A DNA stretch of 64,000 nt from Paenibacillus sp. Soil750. GTDB taxonomy: Bacteria > Bacillota > Bacilli > Paenibacillales > NBRC-103111. Below, one piece after another: positions 61,458 to 64,000 of this stretch (positions are counted from its first letter, which is position 1; every line of letters begins with the position of its first letter). Position numbers and translations under genes: made by a program. Location of the stretch: contig NZ_LMSD01000034.1 in assembly GCF_001428045.1 (NCBI RefSeq), positions 124,001 through 188,000 on the forward strand. Direction: 5' to 3'. The notes beneath the pieces were generated by a model. That model saw only the letters and a list, made by a program, of their open reading frames with translations, was not told the DNA's origin and did no database searches.

Positions 61458-61614
61458 GAAGATGGCGTTGACTAAGCTCATTCCGCTGAAATAGCGCACT
61501 CTCGTTCCCTTTCGGGGCAGGGGAGAGGATGAGGTTGAAGATAAGGATAACGATAAGGATGAGAACACAATTTGTAAGGTATGATACCCAACTATTCCTA
61601 ATGAGGTGAGTTCG
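61458..61614 (+). other. Intergenic region with purine-rich near-repeats
   Basis: 157 bases between fadN and fadA. GATAAGGATAACGATAAGGA (about 61550-61569) is a set of near-tandem GATAAGG/GATAACG units. No terminator or gene is seen, so fadN and fadA may be cotranscribed. Confidence 0.4.
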
Positions 61615-62802
61615 ATGAAGGAAGCCGTCATTGTATCCATAACGCGCACAGCTGTTGGACGCGCGAAAAAAGGCAGTTTCGCGCAAACACGCGCGGAAGA
61701 TCTAGGCAAAGCCGTACTCGAAGAAGCTGTACGGCGAGTTCCTGGTCTCGACAAGGGTGATGTCGAGGACATCATCATCGGGTGCGCGATGCCTGAAGGC
61801 GAGCAAGGGCTGAACTTCGCCCGCACGATGTCGCTGTATGCGGGCTTTCCCGTGACCGTGCCGGCAATCACGGTCAATCGCTTCTGTTCCTCCGGCTTGC
61901 AAGCCATCGCCTATGCGGCGGAGCGCATTATGCTTGGCCACGCCGAGGTGATCATCGCCGGAGGCGTCGAGAGTATGAGCCACGTCCCGATGACGGGCTT
62001 CAAGCTCTCGCCGCATCCGCGGTTGGTCGAGACCATGCCCGAGGTGTACATGGGCATGGGGCATACGGCCGAAGCCGTAGCTACGCGCTTCGGCATCTCG
62101 CGCGAAGCGCAGGATGGCTTCGCGACGCGCAGCCATCAGAAGGCAGCGGCGGCCATCGCAGCGGGCCGCTTCACAGACGAGATCGTGCCGGTGAGCACGA
62201 GCGTGAAGGGCGTGGACGAACGAGGCAAAGCCTTCGTACGTGAGTATGTGTTTGCCACGGATGAGGGCGTTCGCCCCGATACATCCGTGGAAGGGCTGAG
62301 CAAGCTGAAGCCTGCGTTCAGCTTGGGGGGCTCTGTGACGGCGGGCAACGCGTCACAGACGTCGGACGGCGCAGCGGCGGCCGTGCTGATGAGCCGAGAG
62401 CGCGCGGAAGCGCTCGGGCTGAAGCCGATGGCGACGTTCCTGTCCTTCGCGCTATCCGGCGTGGAGCCGGAAATCATGGGCGTTGGCCCGGTCAAAGCGA
62501 TTCCGAAGGCGCTGAAGATGGCTGGTATTTCCCAAGATCAAGTCGATCTTTTTGAGATTAATGAAGCTTTTGCTTCACAGTGCGTTCATATCGTTCGCGA
62601 GCTGGGAATAGACGAGGAGAAGGTCAATGTAAATGGAGGAGCGATTGCACTGGGTCATCCACTTGGCTGCACAGGTGCAAAGCTGTCAACAAGTTTGATC
62701 TATGAGCTGCAGCGCCGAGGCGGCGGGTACGGGGTTGTGTCAATGTGTATCGGCGGTGGTATGGGAGCAGCTGGCGTGTTTCAAGTCCATGCAGCGGAGT
62801 AA
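61615..62802 (+). CDS. fadA: FadA, 3-ketoacyl-CoA thiolase
   Basis: A 395-residue thiolase. Nucleophile Cys in N-R-F-C-S-S-G (about 87-93), N-E-A-F-A (about 320), G-G-A-I-A-L-G-H-P-L-G-C-T-G (about 350) and the final C-I-G-G-G-M-G. It performs the last step, releasing acetyl-CoA. The ATG at 61615 is 6 bases after GAGGTGAG; a GTG at 61606 is less likely. Bases about 61690-62510 are strongly GC-rich, then composition drops. Confidence 0.93.
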   Translation: MKEAVIVSITRTAVGRAKKGSFAQTRAEDLGKAVLEEAVRRVPGLDKGDVEDIIIGCAMPEGEQGLNFARTMSLYAGFPVTVPAITVNRFCSSGLQAIAYAAERIMLGHAEVIIAGGVESMSHVPMTGFKLSPHPRLVETMPEVYMGMGHTAEAVATRFGISREAQDGFATRSHQKAAAAIAAGRFTDEIVPVSTSVKGVDERGKAFVREYVFATDEGVRPDTSVEGLSKLKPAFSLGGSVTAGNASQTSDGAAAAVLMSRERAEALGLKPMATFLSFALSGVEPEIMGVGPVKAIPKALKMAGISQDQVDLFEINEAFASQCVHIVRELGIDEEKVNVNGGAIALGHPLGCTGAKLSTSLIYELQRRGGGYGVVSMCIGGGMGAAGVFQVHAAE

Positions 62803-62879
62803 GGCAGCACTCATGTTTCATTTTACCTTCATAATATATGTTCATTATCATCATTCCAAATCATAAGGAGAGTTGACTC

Positions 62880-64000
62880 ATGACGAACAAAGTCGTTGGC
62901 GGAAGCTTTGTTATATCGGATCTTGATTTTCATTCCATCGTAACACCGGAGGATTTCACGGAAGAACATCGTATGATTGCAGAAACAACGCGTGACTACG
63001 TAAACGGGGAAGTTATGCCGAATGATGAGCATTTAGAAAAGTTGGATTATGATTTGACTGTCAAACTCATGCGAAGTGCCGGTGATCTTGGGTTGCTTGG
63101 GGCGGATGTGCCAGAAATCTATGGCGGACTTGGCTTGGATAAGGTTAGCTCTACGATTATCAGCGAGAACCTAGCACGTGCCTCTTCATTTGCTTTATCC
63201 ATTGGCGCGCATGTTGGGATTGGAACGTTACCTATCGTGTTCTTCGGTACAACGGAGCAGAAGAAAAAGTATCTGCCTGACTTAGCGACAGGGGCGAAAA
63301 TTGCTGCCTATTGCTTAACGGAGCCGACATCTGGATCAGATGCCCTTGGTGCCAAAACTACGGCTCGACTGTCGGAAGACGGAAAACATTACCTTTTAAA
63401 CGGTTCGAAACTTTATATCACTAACGCTGGTTTCGCAGATATTTTCATCGTGTATGCCAAAATCAATGGTACAGACTTTACCGCTTTTATCGTGGAAAAA
63501 GGCGATCCAGGCTTTACCATGGGGCCAGAAGAGAAGAAGATGGGGATCAAAGGCTCATCAACGCGTCCGCTATTTTTTGAAGACGTGAAAGTGCCTGTAG
63601 AAAACCTGCTCGGTGAAATCGGGAAAGGACATCTCATCGCTTTTAACATTTTGAACATCGGACGCTATAAACTAGCTGTTGGTTGTCTAGGTGCGTCCAA
63701 GGAGACTATTGAGCTTGCAGTGAAATATGCGAATACGCGCCAGCAATTCCAGACGCCGATTTCTAGATTCCCATTAATCGGTAAAAAACTAGCTGAAATG
63801 AACATTCAAACGTATATCCTAGAAAGCATGGTGTACCGGACGACTGGCCTATTTGATACGATCCTCAAGGATATTGACCATTCCAGTCCTGATGCAGGCA
63901 AAATATCGGCGAAAGGCATATCAGAATACGCGCTCGAATGCTCAATTAATAAGGTATTTGCATCGGAAGTTCTAGACTTTGTTGCGGATGAGGGACTACA
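62880..64000 (+). CDS. fadE: FadE, acyl-CoA dehydrogenase (partial, cut by window end)
   Basis: The frame is open from the ATG at 62880 (after ATAAGGAGAG) to the window end, giving 373 codons with no stop. Acyl-CoA dehydrogenase motifs are visible: Y-G-G-L-G-L-D, C-L-T-E-P-T-S-G-S-D-A, L-N-G-S-K-L-Y-I-T-N-A-G, K-M-G-I-K-G-S-S-T and G-R-Y-K-L-A-V-G. The catalytic Glu region lies about residues 240-260. It makes the first oxidation of beta-oxidation and feeds EtfAB. The Bacillus FadE is about 590 residues, so the C-terminal third is outside the window. Confidence 0.92.
   Translation, partial: MTNKVVGGSFVISDLDFHSIVTPEDFTEEHRMIAETTRDYVNGEVMPNDEHLEKLDYDLTVKLMRSAGDLGLLGADVPEIYGGLGLDKVSSTIISENLARASSFALSIGAHVGIGTLPIVFFGTTEQKKKYLPDLATGAKIAAYCLTEPTSGSDALGAKTTARLSEDGKHYLLNGSKLYITNAGFADIFIVYAKINGTDFTAFIVEKGDPGFTMGPEEKKMGIKGSSTRPLFFEDVKVPVENLLGEIGKGHLIAFNILNIGRYKLAVGCLGASKETIELAVKYANTRQQFQTPISRFPLIGKKLAEMNIQTYILESMVYRTTGLFDTILKDIDHSSPDAGKISAKGISEYALECSINKVFASEVLDFVADEGL

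Noticed and set aside
61702..62495. Reverse frames inside fadA
   Set aside because: Shadow frames of a GC-rich thiolase gene.
1..64000. tRNA, rRNA, CRISPR, transposase or prophage
   Set aside because: No cloverleaf, repeat-spacer pattern, transposase motifs or phage structural genes were seen on reading through.

Overview
The window reads as chromosomal DNA of a spore-forming Firmicute in the Paenibacillaceae or close relatives. The support is: Bacillus-type genes (mrfA/mrfB, kapB, yojN/yojO-like, yfmM/yfmR/ykpA-like ABC-F genes, fadR-etfBA with fadF/fadN/fadA/fadE); strong AGGAGG-type ribosome sites with ATG, GTG and TTG starts; SigA-like promoters; a CcpA cre box; a FadR box; a YhcN/YlaJ-like sporulation lipoprotein; and a Firmicute-type Tad locus without secretin. 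Assignments rest on motifs and remembered family features, not database searches. Base composition is uneven: several genes contain GC-rich patches inside otherwise moderate-GC coding sequence.

Layout. 1-2.9 kb: end of an unknown gene, a prepilin-like surface protein, a nitroreductase and a small unknown ORF. 2.9-10.7 kb: a mostly forward DNA-repair and nucleic-acid run (mrfA, mrfB, an Fpg/Nei glycosylase, endonuclease IV, a receiver-like protein, a YlmA-like ABC ATPase, an RlmM/FtsJ-like methyltransferase). 10.7-24.1 kb: a Ser/Thr kinase fused to a degenerate ParA-like domain, a convergent TspO gene, a thioesterase, and a Tad-like operon (tadZ, tadA, tadB, tadC, Flp-like pilin, TadE-like, large TadG/DUF5702-like, second TadE-like, A24 prepilin peptidase) ending in an FHA-domain membrane protein. 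24.1-30.9 kb: three ABC-F ATPases with a Dabb protein and an M42 peptidase. 31-39.4 kb: a thioredoxin-like/kapB operon, an oxidoreductase, a TRIC-like channel, sporulation-associated small genes and a MoxR/VWA pair. 39.8-43.3 kb: purT, a second thioesterase, VanW and DUF817. 43.3-47.5 kb: reverse-strand sulfate uptake operon cysT-cysW-cysA-sbp. 47.5-54.2 kb: hydrolases, YezD, SnoaL, an AraC-type regulator with an SDR enzyme, an AlkZ-like predicted DNA glycosylase and a secreted TIMP/NTR-like protein. 54.2-64 kb: a divergent fatty-acid oxidation regulon, fadR-etfB-etfA leftward and fadF-fadN-fadA-fadE rightward, with the last gene cut by the window end.

How the genes fit together. The beta-oxidation block is a nearly complete pathway: acyl-CoA dehydrogenase passes electrons to EtfAB, then to the Fe-S membrane protein FadF and probably menaquinone, while FadN and FadA finish the cycle. 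A FadR box lies just downstream of a good promoter for fadR-etfBA, and a cre box precedes fadF. The sulfate operon and the YezD gene fit sulfur assimilation. The least conventional element is the Tad-like locus, preceded by a kinase-ParA fusion and closed by an FHA (phosphothreonine-reader) protein, which suggests phospho-signalling control of a pilus or secretion machine. No tRNA, rRNA, CRISPR array, insertion sequence or prophage was seen.
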